Made by a program: the position numbers and the translations under genes. The notes under the pieces are model-generated. The model worked only from the letters and a program-made list of their open reading frames with translations. It did not search any database and was not told where the DNA came from. Positions 1-8,447 of a stretch of DNA of 64,000 nucleotides are shown here, piece by piece. The stretch's first letter is position 1, and every line of letters starts with the position of its first letter. Source of the stretch: an uncultured Proteiniphilum sp. GTDB lineage: Bacteria; Bacteroidota; Bacteroidia; Bacteroidales; Dysgonomonadaceae. The stretch is taken from assembly GCA_927407015.1 (NCBI GenBank), contig CAKMJT010000016.1:62001-126000 (forward strand), in the 5' to 3' direction.

Positions 1-103
1 CACCCTGCTTTTTCACGTTGACAACCAGCCCGATGTTTTGTTGCTGAGCAAACATGCCTCCCAAAAGGCATATCGAAGCTAAAATTAAAAAAGTTTTCTT
101 CAT
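1..103 (-). CDS. Secreted protein of unknown function, N-terminal fragment cut by the window edge
   Basis: Only the first 34 codons are visible, starting at the ATG that ends at position 103 and running off the left edge. They begin Met-Lys-Lys-Thr, continue with a hydrophobic stretch (about residues 4-17) and end in an Ala-Gln signal-peptidase-I-like site near residue 20, so the product is probably exported. Nothing after the signal identifies a family. The gene starts about 100 bp beyond the stop of the degraded GH43 remnant on the same strand, so it could be the last member of the same operon or an independent gene. The start codon is well supported by the signal peptide; the function is unknown. 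Confidence 0.55.
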   Translation of the reverse strand, partial: MKKTFLILASICLLGGMFAQQQNIGLVVNVKKQG

Positions 104-207
104 TTTATTGGGTTCGTTAAAGGTGTTTCCTGTATTCACATGCTTTTCTTTGATCATTGCCGGAATGCCTGCCCGGGGGCGTGCCGGTTATGAAAAACTG
201 ATTCCTC

Positions 208-444
208 TCATGGAGTGGGGATTACCGGTCTGATGCTTCCGTCTTCGTTAAACTCCATCCGGTTGATACATACTTCCCGGTGGTAACCGGCTGCATCACC
301 CCACTTGATTCCCAAGGGACGGAAAAAGCGATGGTGAACGATGTACCATTCATCGTTACCCTCTTTTTTTAAAGTTGAATTATGTCCCGTTCCATAAATT
401 CCATCATCGGCTCTTTTTGTGAGGATCAGGTTATTTGCCGGAAT
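208..444 (-). pseudogene. Detached C-terminal remnant of the second GH43 domain (out of frame with the upstream gene)
   Basis: This frame encodes about 79 residues homologous to the last part of the tandem GH43 enzyme at 39230-41152: both carry Gly-Ile-Tyr-Gly-Thr-Gly-His-Asn-Ser, Asp-Glu-Trp-Tyr-Ile-Val, Gly-Tyr-His-Arg-Glu-Val-Cys-Ile and an Ile-Pro-Thr C-terminus. It has no start codon or signal of its own at the homologous point. It joins the upstream GH127/GH146-GH43 gene at about 434-445, where the reading frame shifts. Compared with the paralogue, about 106 residues are missing exactly at the join, including the expected catalytic Asp (Ile-Asp-Pro-Asp) and Glu (Arg-Glu-Ala) of the second propeller. 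I read it as the 3' end of a gene broken by an internal deletion that was not a multiple of three. Confidence 0.75.
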
Positions 445-3400
445 CTTTGAAGGTACCTGAGGGATCATCGGATACGGCCACGCCGATCTTTTGTGCGGCC
501 GTGAAGTAATAGTAATATTTATATCCATTGGTTGTTTTTTTCTCGATCATACAGGGCGCCCAGGCATTTCTGTCGGCCCAGGAGACATCCTCGTTCAGAT
601 CGAGGATGATACCCTCATCTTTCCAGTCGGTGAGATTTTTCGAAGAGAAGGTCTTGAAATAGGTCCCCGACCAGCCATGGTAACCATCGCTGGTTGGGTA
701 GATGTAGTACTTGTTTGTTTTATGGGAATAAAGCGCGTCGGGATCGGCAAAGAATCCTTTCAGTACCGGTTTTTTTACCGGCAACGAAAATTTCTCCGGT
801 TTCCCCCATTTCGCGATCAGGCCATCCAGTTCTTTTTGTGTGATGGGAATAACGGATCCGTGGCGGGGATTAAAATCCATGGAAATCTCTTGATCGATAA
901 CCCGGAAATTCATCAGATCGGTGCTTTCGGTAAACTGATAGGCTCCTTTCATATAAACATCGTACATCAGGATATACGTATCGGAATCAATCAGTTGAAA
1001 CACCTCCGATCCTTCTACCGCTTCCGCTGTCTGTTGTTTGTAATCCGGGTATTCGATCCACTTCCCCGAAGTGAGTGACGCTGTTGTGGCCAGTTTGATT
1101 CCGTTCCCATCTCCTTCTGTCTTGTAAAACATGTAGAAGGTACCATCCTTCAGTGTGATATCACCATCGATACAGGATTTCCCGTTCTCCGGCAGAAACA
1201 GCGGCTGCGGTTCACCTTCCAGGTCTGTGAAATCGTCATTGGCATAGGCATAATAGATGATATCCGCCCCGTCGCCATGTTTCATGGACCAGTAGATCAT
1301 ATATTTTCCGGCTTCCGGATCGTAGATGGTCTGCGGAGCCCAGACCCGTTTGAGATCCTCCTGATCCTTGTATTTTTGCTGTATGTTAATGACACTGGAT
1401 GTCCAGTTCACCAGATCGTGTGATTTTAACATCACGAATGCCCTGTTGGAGTCCCACCCCTTGTGAGAGGTCATATCTGTCACCACCATATAGAACATGT
1501 TCTCATCTGCCGAACGCAGTATATGCGGATCACGCACTCCGCCGGTAGAACTGATCTGCTTTGAGTCGATCACCGGCTGATTGTTGTTGAGTGTATAGTA
1601 GCTGTAGCCGTCGCTGCTGATGGCATAGCGTACCGCTTCTTCTTCTACCCTGTTGCCGGTGAAATAGGCGAAGAGGTATGCCACATACTCTTTTTCTCCG
1701 AAAGGTTCACTGAGCAGTCGTACTTCGGTAATCTTGCCGGTGCTACTTCCCGGCAGAGCTGAGAATTTCACGGTGAGGTTCTCTTTTTGAGCCGATTTTT
1801 CCGGGAGAGGGATGACAAGTACCTGTGGTTCCATCCCTTTATATCCGGTGAGTGATAATGATGCTACCCGCTCTTCATCGATCAGTATATCGAAGTTGCG
1901 TGAGCGATCGTTATTGAAATAGGTGATATACAGATATCTGCCTTTTTGGTCGTTGTTTCTCAGCTTGTAGCTGAACCAGCCACCGGCCTCCCGCCATCGT
2001 GTATCTTCAAATACGCCTGCATTTGATTTCTCAGAAGCGATAAAGTGATCAGATTCCGGCTGCTGTTCTCCGCATACGACTTTGTCAACCGTTACTGCAT
2101 CGAGTTGCAACCGCTTTTTCTCCTCATTCTCCATCTTCATCCGAATCTTTTCCGCCTCCTCTTTAGTGGCCTGTGGCCAGTAAATGATATAGCGGGATGC
2201 GTGCAGACTGGTGAAGGGTATCAGCTCCATGCCGGAAGCATACTGCTCAGGATAGAGGTTTGACAGATGAAAGGTAAGCGGTTTACCCGCTACCGGTGTG
2301 ACGAACGATGCCAGATTAGCGGGGTCACCCACGAGCAGAGGCATCTCTTTCGGCGGTATCTGTCTGCCGTGCGCAATATGTCCGCCCCGGCTGTCGTCGG
2401 CAAAGAGACCGGTCTGATCCTCGCTGTTGGTTTTGGCTGCCAGTACGATGGGACCGTACGAGAAAGCGTAATAATTGGAGTGGTCCGGAAGTTGTTCTGC
2501 TCTCACCTGCATCGGCATCTGCATCACCACTTTATCACCTTTCTTCCACCTTCTGCTGATGGGGATATAGCCATTTTTCTTCACAGCGGTGTACTCTTTC
2601 CCATTGACGGTGATCCTGAGGGTTCCCGCTTCGACCCATTCCGGATAACGGAGCTGCAATGTGAATTCCTTTTTGCTGCGGGGATTGACCGTAATCCGGG
2701 TCTCTGCTTCATAGGGGAAGCTGTTCTCCTGAATGATGCCGGTCTCCTTTTCTTTCCACTGCAGCGTGGAAGGAATATAAAGATTCACAAACAATTCATC
2801 ATCGGTATGAGCGTAAATCATCTCTCCATATTTGGAGTGATTCTCGATTCCCGATCCCACGCAGCACCACATGCTTGTGTGTGGCTGTGAATATACACGG
2901 TAGTGCCCCGGCCGCATCGGGGTGAAATAGACCAGGCCTCCAGTTTCTGGATGTTGGGAAGATAAGATATGATTATAGAGTGCCCGCTCGTAATAGTCTA
3001 TGTACTTTGTATCTCCGGATGTCTGATACAACATTTTGGTGAGTCGCAACATATTGTGGGTGTTGCATGTTTCTGGTCCCTCAATGCTACTGATCATCCG
3101 GGAGAAATCATCCACTGGATTGAAATGCTCGGAGACACTGTTTCCACCTATGCAGACTGACCTGTTTTCCACGATCGTCTTCCAAAAGAAGCGGGCTGCC
3201 TGATCCCAGGATTCGTTTCCTTCTATATCTGCAATTCGTTTAAAGCCGATAACTTTGGGTATCTGCGTGTTGGCGTGCTTCCCGGTCAGCTCATCCTTTT
3301 GCTGCAGGAGAGGATTCAATAGGAGCTGATGAGAAAACTGATGTGCCAGCTTCAAATATTTCTTATCGCCCGTGATGGCTGCCACATCGGCAAATGTTTC

Positions 3401-4072
3401 ATTGAGTCCGCCATGCTCACTGCGGAGCATATCCTGTATCTGCTCCTCCGACAGGTTGGCGACAAGCCTGATCGCCCAGTCGGTCATCTTCACCAGCATC
3501 TCTTTGGCCTCTTCTATCCCGGCAACCTGATAAGCATCCCTTAATCCGGCAAAGGTCTTATGAATGTTGTACAGCGGCACCCACTTGCCGTTCAGACTGA
3601 AGCCATCGGCGTCAATCTTGCCGGAAGCGATCTCATTCCACATGGCTTTACCACCCGGAACGCCACCGATATACCCATCGCCATTCGCATCCTGGCACCG
3701 TTTTAATTCCTGGATCATATAGATGAGCCGGTCTCTGATCTCTTTGTCATCGGTCGATGCAGCCATCAAGGAGAGAGCCGAAAGATAGTGGCCTCCGATA
3801 TGTCCGTCGAGGCCGCTGTTTTCCCAGTTGGTATAACTCTCCGCTTTGGCCGGAAGCCCCGCCTCTCTCAGGAAGGGGGCAAGGAGGCGATCAGCGTCCA
3901 TCTCCAGTAAATATTGTTGATTGATTTCTTCCGCATGTTTGAACGGACTGTCCAGAAGTCGTACATCCTGTAGCCTGAAGCTGGCTATCTGCGGTTTCAC
4001 CTGGCCGTTTGCAATGGTCACGCTGATCAAACAGATCATGAACCAGTGAAGCTTTTTTCTATTTTTATCCAT
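431..4072 (-). CDS. GH127/GH146-type beta-L-arabinofuranosidase fused to GH43 propellers; 3' end broken by deletion and frameshift
   Basis: The 1213-residue product begins with a signal peptide (residues 1-23). Residues about 28-620 form a DUF1680-type (alpha/alpha)6 barrel with the zinc/cysteine centre of GH127/GH146 beta-L-arabinofuranosidases: Ser-Glu-His-Phe with Glu315 (acid/base position), Glu-Thr-Cys-Asn with Glu334 and Cys336, and Trp-Cys-Cys with Cys403/Cys404 (nucleophile and zinc ligand). The Cys-Cys-Val-Gly-Ser-Gly context resembles GH146 more than the Cys-Cys-Pro-Pro form of GH127. After beta-sandwich domains (to about 790), a GH43 propeller follows at about 795-1095 with Arg-Asp-Pro-His, Ile-Asp-Gly-Asp and Val-Glu-Gly-Ser. 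A second GH43 domain begins near 1107 but stops at 1213. The ATG overlaps the TGA of the upstream GH51 gene by one base, so translation is probably coupled. The GH146 and first GH43 modules could still be active. Predicted role: exo-release of beta- and alpha-linked L-arabinose in the periplasm. Confidence 0.85.
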   Translation of the reverse strand: MDKNRKKLHWFMICLISVTIANGQVKPQIASFRLQDVRLLDSPFKHAEEINQQYLLEMDADRLLAPFLREAGLPAKAESYTNWENSGLDGHIGGHYLSALSLMAASTDDKEIRDRLIYMIQELKRCQDANGDGYIGGVPGGKAMWNEIASGKIDADGFSLNGKWVPLYNIHKTFAGLRDAYQVAGIEEAKEMLVKMTDWAIRLVANLSEEQIQDMLRSEHGGLNETFADVAAITGDKKYLKLAHQFSHQLLLNPLLQQKDELTGKHANTQIPKVIGFKRIADIEGNESWDQAARFFWKTIVENRSVCIGGNSVSEHFNPVDDFSRMISSIEGPETCNTHNMLRLTKMLYQTSGDTKYIDYYERALYNHILSSQHPETGGLVYFTPMRPGHYRVYSQPHTSMWCCVGSGIENHSKYGEMIYAHTDDELFVNLYIPSTLQWKEKETGIIQENSFPYEAETRITVNPRSKKEFTLQLRYPEWVEAGTLRITVNGKEYTAVKKNGYIPISRRWKKGDKVVMQMPMQVRAEQLPDHSNYYAFSYGPIVLAAKTNSEDQTGLFADDSRGGHIAHGRQIPPKEMPLLVGDPANLASFVTPVAGKPLTFHLSNLYPEQYASGMELIPFTSLHASRYIIYWPQATKEEAEKIRMKMENEEKKRLQLDAVTVDKVVCGEQQPESDHFIASEKSNAGVFEDTRWREAGGWFSYKLRNNDQKGRYLYITYFNNDRSRNFDILIDEERVASLSLTGYKGMEPQVLVIPLPEKSAQKENLTVKFSALPGSSTGKITEVRLLSEPFGEKEYVAYLFAYFTGNRVEEEAVRYAISSDGYSYYTLNNNQPVIDSKQISSTGGVRDPHILRSADENMFYMVVTDMTSHKGWDSNRAFVMLKSHDLVNWTSSVINIQQKYKDQEDLKRVWAPQTIYDPEAGKYMIYWSMKHGDGADIIYYAYANDDFTDLEGEPQPLFLPENGKSCIDGDITLKDGTFYMFYKTEGDGNGIKLATTASLTSGKWIEYPDYKQQTAEAVEGSEVFQLIDSDTYILMYDVYMKGAYQFTESTDLMNFRVIDQEISMDFNPRHGSVIPITQKELDGLIAKWGKPEKFSLPVKKPVLKGFFADPDALYSHKTNKYYIYPTSDGYHGWSGTYFKTFSSKNLTDWKDEGIILDLNEDVSWADRNAWAPCMIEKKTTNGYKYYYYFTAAQKIGVAVSDDPSGTFKDSGK

Positions 4073-6675
4073 CAGTTTGTGGTGTTGTTTTTTGTCTGTA
4101 TCCGGATTACCGAAAAAGAATAGGCCGGTAACGTATAGTTCAATTCATCCGAAACGGAGAGTGTTGATTCTTCCGGTTTGACGGTTCTGTCGTCCGGTTC
4201 TCCATTCATTACCGTCAGGAGCGCTCGCTTGCCGTCGGTTATGTGCATGTCCGACAGATCAATGGAAGAAGAAACGGGGACAGGCAATAAATTAACCAGT
4301 TTGATGATCAATTCATCGGTTTTTGTATCCATCACGAAAGAGGACGCAATACGCTTTCTGATATCTACACGGTCATCAGAAAGGAAGATATTACTTGCCA
4401 GATACTCATCTCCCGAATGATGTCCGAAGAGTTTCTGCACATGATATCCGACGGTCGGCTTCACTTCGGTGTTGTTGAAATAAATCAGATCGGGATTCCA
4501 CTGCGTGAATCCCTCTTTTGCCAGCAGTGGGGCATAGGAGGTCATCTGTACGATATCTCCGTTGCGTTCCACGTTGATCAGGTGGAGTGCTTCGCAGAGC
4601 GCCGTTTCCAAGTTGTTATGCCGTCCGGGAACATGTGCCGCATATTCTCCCAGATAGACTTTTGCTTTTGTCCGGTCGTAGCGGTCATAGAAATCCTGGT
4701 TGTTGAGGTACCAGCCGGGAGGCTGGTAGTAATGCTCATCCACCAGCTCCACTCCCAGCCCGGTTGCCAGGTTCCACCCCTCTGTGTAGTCCGAACCTTC
4801 ACTGAACGGGCCGGCAGTACCGATCACGGTGATCTCCGGATAGTGCTCCCTGATGGCGTGGTATATCATCGTGAACCGTTCCGTGAAAATATCGGAGATC
4901 AGGTCTTCGTTGCCCACACCGATATATTTCAGGTTAAACGGTTCGGGATGACCCGCCTCGGCTCTTTTCCTGCCCCATTCGGATTTGGGATCGCCGTTGG
5001 CATACTCGATCAGGTTCAGGATCGACCGGATGTATGCATCTATCTCCTCCATGGGGATACCTCCCTGTTGTCCCCCAATCGCACAGCCGTGGTGTGCCGA
5101 GTTCTGGCAGGGAACGCCGGCAGCCACCACCGGGATCGGTTCGGCGCCGATATCTTCACAGAACTGGAAATATTCGAAATAGCCCAGCCCGAACGACTGG
5201 TGGTAGCCCCAGAGGTTGCGTTGAGGTTTACGTGCCTCGAGCGGTCCGATGGTGTTCTCCCAGCGATAGATGTTGCCGATGCCGTCGCCATGGGCCACAC
5301 AGCCTCCCGGGAATCGCATGAAACGAGGTTTGAGGTCGGCTAGCGCTTGTGCCAGATCGGCCCGCATCCCGTTTTTGCGCCCCTTGAAGGTCTTTTGTGG
5401 AAAGAGCGAGATCATATCCAGGTCCACCCTGCCCATTTGTTGCGGTATCAGTTCAATACGGGCATCTGCCGCTGTATGTGTCGCCGTAATAACGGCCTCC
5501 AGTTTTTTCCAGTCAGTGCCAATTACACGCGTGCTTGTCTCTCCGTATATTTCTCCGTTTTTCCCTGTCAGCCGCACTAATATGGGGCCTCTCTTTTTTC
5601 CGGGACTGCGGGCAAACAGCGAAAGATCATATTTTTCCCCCGTTTTCACGGGAATACCGCTGAACCCTTCATTGACGAGTTTAACGCTTGTTTTCTCAAT
5701 CTGTAAAGCGGCATAGTGCTTATTGTTGGGATGGATGGGAGAGACCGTATCGATCAAAAACCCCTCCGCATTGATCACCGACCATGCGAAGCTATTGTTC
5801 CAGTTCTGATCGCGGCCTTCCTTGTCACTCAGTGCATATTCAAATCCCCTGTTTTGAACCAGTTCGGCATACAATCCTCCGTCGGCAGCATAGTTGATAT
5901 CCTCATAGAAGATACCGATCAGCAGATCGCTGATTCTCTTCTTCTGATGGATGTCCGGGGTGATGGGAACAGTGATGGGCTCCCGGAAGTGATCGGGATT
6001 TATGGGCACCCGCTCGCTGTTCTGAAGCTGCTTGTAAGCGGTCAGTCGCTCCGCACTGATCAGATGGTCGATCAACTCCCATGCCACAGGGTGAACCGTC
6101 CCACTTTTCAGGGCCCCCCCGACGGCGATCTCGTTCCGGCTGTTTGGATGTTGTTCCGGACTGATTACAGGGGTGTAGTGCCTGAAATCGGTGGTAAAGC
6201 TCTGAAAGAGGCCTTCGGTCTGTTTGTCGCTCTGCCACAGAATATGGAATCCCTGTTTTTGTGCATCATAGATGATTTCAGGGTTGAGGCAGTTGCCATG
6301 GGGCATCAGCACCGGGTATGACTGCGGTTTCCAGTAGACCAGGTCGGAGGAGACCGTGTGTGCCACGGCCCCATCCTCCTGGTTCAGGCTCCATACGCAA
6401 TGCCACTGCCCGTCGGGGGCATGGAAGAGAAACGGATTGTGCATTCTTTTCTGGGAGCCCCATCTTCCGTAGTCCGATTTCAAAAAGGGGTGGCGGTGCC
6501 CGATGGGATGCCAGCGCTGGCCGTCGATGCTCCAGGCAAAATAGAGGCCGCTTCCGTTCTCATCACCATAGGCAAAGAGATACGCTGAATCGGGTTCGTT
6601 GGCGTACAGGCTCTTCTCTGTCGGTAAAACAAACAGGAGTGCTGTAATGAAAACCGGCAAGAAAAAGTTTCTCAT
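4072..6675 (-). CDS. GH51 alpha-L-arabinofuranosidase with an N-terminal degenerate GH43-like propeller
   Basis: The product is 867 residues with a signal peptide (about 1-26). Residues 30-190 look like half of a five-bladed GH43-type propeller, but the usual catalytic Asp is replaced by Asn at the two recognisable blade motifs (His-Asn-Pro around Asn80 and Leu-Asn-Pro around Asn131), so this part is probably a binding or structural domain. Residues about 245-867 are GH51: a start motif Ile-Phe-Tyr-Glu-Asp, an inserted CBM4_9-like sandwich (about 280-428), a (beta/alpha)8 barrel with Gly-Asn-Glu acid/base Glu590 and Leu-Gly-Glu nucleophile Glu677, and a C-terminal beta domain. GH51 enzymes remove alpha-L-arabinofuranosyl side chains and ends from arabinan and arabino-oligosaccharides with retention. 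It sits 10 bp after araB and overlaps the next gene by one base, firmly inside the operon. Confidence 0.88.
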   Translation of the reverse strand: MRNFFLPVFITALLFVLPTEKSLYANEPDSAYLFAYGDENGSGLYFAWSIDGQRWHPIGHRHPFLKSDYGRWGSQKRMHNPFLFHAPDGQWHCVWSLNQEDGAVAHTVSSDLVYWKPQSYPVLMPHGNCLNPEIIYDAQKQGFHILWQSDKQTEGLFQSFTTDFRHYTPVISPEQHPNSRNEIAVGGALKSGTVHPVAWELIDHLISAERLTAYKQLQNSERVPINPDHFREPITVPITPDIHQKKRISDLLIGIFYEDINYAADGGLYAELVQNRGFEYALSDKEGRDQNWNNSFAWSVINAEGFLIDTVSPIHPNNKHYAALQIEKTSVKLVNEGFSGIPVKTGEKYDLSLFARSPGKKRGPILVRLTGKNGEIYGETSTRVIGTDWKKLEAVITATHTAADARIELIPQQMGRVDLDMISLFPQKTFKGRKNGMRADLAQALADLKPRFMRFPGGCVAHGDGIGNIYRWENTIGPLEARKPQRNLWGYHQSFGLGYFEYFQFCEDIGAEPIPVVAAGVPCQNSAHHGCAIGGQQGGIPMEEIDAYIRSILNLIEYANGDPKSEWGRKRAEAGHPEPFNLKYIGVGNEDLISDIFTERFTMIYHAIREHYPEITVIGTAGPFSEGSDYTEGWNLATGLGVELVDEHYYQPPGWYLNNQDFYDRYDRTKAKVYLGEYAAHVPGRHNNLETALCEALHLINVERNGDIVQMTSYAPLLAKEGFTQWNPDLIYFNNTEVKPTVGYHVQKLFGHHSGDEYLASNIFLSDDRVDIRKRIASSFVMDTKTDELIIKLVNLLPVPVSSSIDLSDMHITDGKRALLTVMNGEPDDRTVKPEESTLSVSDELNYTLPAYSFSVIRIQTKNNTTN

Positions 6676-6685
6676 TGTAGTTGGT

Positions 6686-8359
6686 TTAGGATGGGATCAT
6701 CTGCTCTTCGGTGAATTTTCCCAGTTGTTGGTACTTCTTGTAGCGTTCACTGTAGCGTACGTGGTTCTCCCTGTTGGGGTGGTAGGTGAAAGCTATTCCC
6801 TGGCCCATTGCTTTTTGGGCCTCTTCCACCTTCTGGTAGATGCCGGCCACTACGGCTCCGAACATGGCGCTGCCAAAGGCGCAGGACTGTTCCGTGCGGG
6901 CCACTTTGATCGACATGCCCAGCACGTCGGCCATGGTCTGCATCACAAAAGGAGATTTTAACGAAATACCACCAATACCGATCACCTGTTTGATCGCGAT
7001 GTCGTTTTCGAGGAACCGGTCCACGATGGCTTTGGAGCCATAGGCTGTTGCTTCCACCAGTGCACGGAAGATTAAAGGAGCAGAGCTGCCCAGCGTCAGA
7101 CCGGTGACAGAGCCCTGCAGCAGCTGGTTTGCATCGGGTGTGCGCCGGCCGTTCATCCAGTCGGTCGCCAGGATGGTGCTCTCGGATACCGGCACTTTCT
7201 CTGCCTCTTTGGTCAGCTCAGGGATGATGGCATCTGCCGCCTCTGCGATCAGCTTCTCGCGTGTTTCGGCATCGATCAGTTCGCTCTTACCGATGATGTT
7301 CTGCAGGGGCCACTCCAGCACCCTCCTGAACCAGGCATAGATATCGCCGAAGCCGGACTGTCCTGCCTCCAGGCCGATCATGCCGGGGATGACAGATCCG
7401 TCAACCTGTCCGCAGATGCCGGGAATCAGCTTGTCTCCTATCTCTTCGTAGGGGACGGCCATGATATCGCAGGTGGAGGTGCCGATCACCCGGACAAAAT
7501 CACCCGGCTTGATCTCAACCCCCACAGCACCCATGTGACAGTCGAACGCACCAACGGCTACGGCTACGTTGGTGGTCAGTCCCAGTCGGGCAGCCCACTC
7601 CTCTGTGAGGTTGCCCACCTTTGTGTTGCTCGGGTAGGTATCCCGGTAGAGGCGCGAGCGAAAACCGGCCAGCAACGGGTCAAGCGTGGTGAGAAACGCC
7701 TCTGAGGGCAATCCCTCCCAGCTTTCATGCCACATGGCTTTATGCCCGGCAGCACAGCGGCTTCTGGGCATGGTCTCCGGTTTGTGGTTGCCGGTGATCA
7801 GTCCCGGGAGCCAGTCGCAATGCTCTACCCAGGAGTAGGCCGCTTTGCGTACCGCTTCATCTTCGCGCAGGATATGGAGCATCTTGGCCCATACCCATTC
7901 GGAGGAGTAGATCCCTCCTTCATAGGCGGTATAATCGATCTCCCACTCCTTTGCCAGTTTGTTGATCTCATCGGCCTCTTTCACGGCGGCGTGATCTTTC
8001 CAGAGTACGAACATGGCATTGGGGTTGTCGGCGAATGCCGGCAGGAGGGCCAGGGGGGTACCCTGCTCATCTGTCAGTACAGGGGTGGATCCGGTGGTGT
8101 CGAATCCCATTCCCACCACCTTTTCGGCGGTACCCTCCGGTGCTTGGGAGAGCGCCTCACGGATGCTTTCTTCCAGTACCTCGATGTAGTCGAGCGGGTG
8201 TTGACGATAACGGTTGCTGCGCGGATCGCAGTAGCTGCCTTTCATCCAGCGGGGATAATATTTGACCGAGGAGGCAATCTCATTGCCGTTGGCGGCATCC
8301 ACAATGATGGCACGGCAGGAATCGGTTCCGTAATCCAGTCCAATTACATATTTACTCAT
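6686..8359 (-). CDS. araB: Ribulokinase
   Basis: Predicted cytoplasmic ATP-dependent L-ribulokinase (L-ribulose to L-ribulose-5-phosphate), FGGY kinase family. The chosen ATG at 8359 gives 557 residues, the usual AraB length, starting Met-Ser-Lys-Tyr-Val-Ile-Gly-Leu-Asp-Tyr-Gly-Thr-Asp with the phosphate-1 loop directly at the N-terminus. The open frame extends 22 codons upstream to 8425, but that extension looks non-coding and unlike the family. Conserved features include Gly-Phe-Asp-Thr-Thr-Gly-Ser-Thr-Pro-Val, Gly-Ala-Phe-Asp-Cys-His-Met-Gly-Ala, and the C-terminal Gly-Gly-Ile-Ser-Leu-Lys-Ser nucleotide region. It follows the GH43 endo-arabinanase gene by 88 bp and precedes the GH51 fusion by 10 bp. 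Together with araA and araD in the same operon it completes L-arabinose catabolism to D-xylulose-5-phosphate. Confidence 0.95.
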   Translation of the reverse strand: MSKYVIGLDYGTDSCRAIIVDAANGNEIASSVKYYPRWMKGSYCDPRSNRYRQHPLDYIEVLEESIREALSQAPEGTAEKVVGMGFDTTGSTPVLTDEQGTPLALLPAFADNPNAMFVLWKDHAAVKEADEINKLAKEWEIDYTAYEGGIYSSEWVWAKMLHILREDEAVRKAAYSWVEHCDWLPGLITGNHKPETMPRSRCAAGHKAMWHESWEGLPSEAFLTTLDPLLAGFRSRLYRDTYPSNTKVGNLTEEWAARLGLTTNVAVAVGAFDCHMGAVGVEIKPGDFVRVIGTSTCDIMAVPYEEIGDKLIPGICGQVDGSVIPGMIGLEAGQSGFGDIYAWFRRVLEWPLQNIIGKSELIDAETREKLIAEAADAIIPELTKEAEKVPVSESTILATDWMNGRRTPDANQLLQGSVTGLTLGSSAPLIFRALVEATAYGSKAIVDRFLENDIAIKQVIGIGGISLKSPFVMQTMADVLGMSIKVARTEQSCAFGSAMFGAVVAGIYQKVEEAQKAMGQGIAFTYHPNRENHVRYSERYKKYQQLGKFTEEQMIPS

Positions 8360-8447
8360 AACGATTTTTCTCTTTATTGTTTCAGGTTTTTTTGTTTGAC
8401 ACGTTGCAGCAATGCTGCATGACAATCCACGTCGTCAGTCCACTGTT

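Noticed and set aside
160-187. GC-rich hairpin after the broken GH43 remnant, as an operon terminator
   Set aside because: The arms pair only through short blocks with unequal internal loops and no U-tract follows on the minus strand; termination here cannot be supported.
431-460. Frame change explained as a single-base sequencing error
   Set aside because: A one-base error would restore the frame but not the roughly 106 residues missing relative to the intact paralogue, so a real deletion or an assembly collapse is needed.
4417-5343. Long plus-strand open frame opposite the GH51 gene
   Set aside because: It is antisense to a clearly coding GH51 barrel, shows no family likeness or export signal, and mirrors the codon structure of the real gene. 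Similar antisense frames throughout were left out for the same reason.
8360-8425. Extended N-terminus of AraB
   Set aside because: The extra 22 residues precede the normal family start Met-Ser-Lys-Tyr-Val-Ile-Gly and have no counterpart in ribulokinases as I know them.
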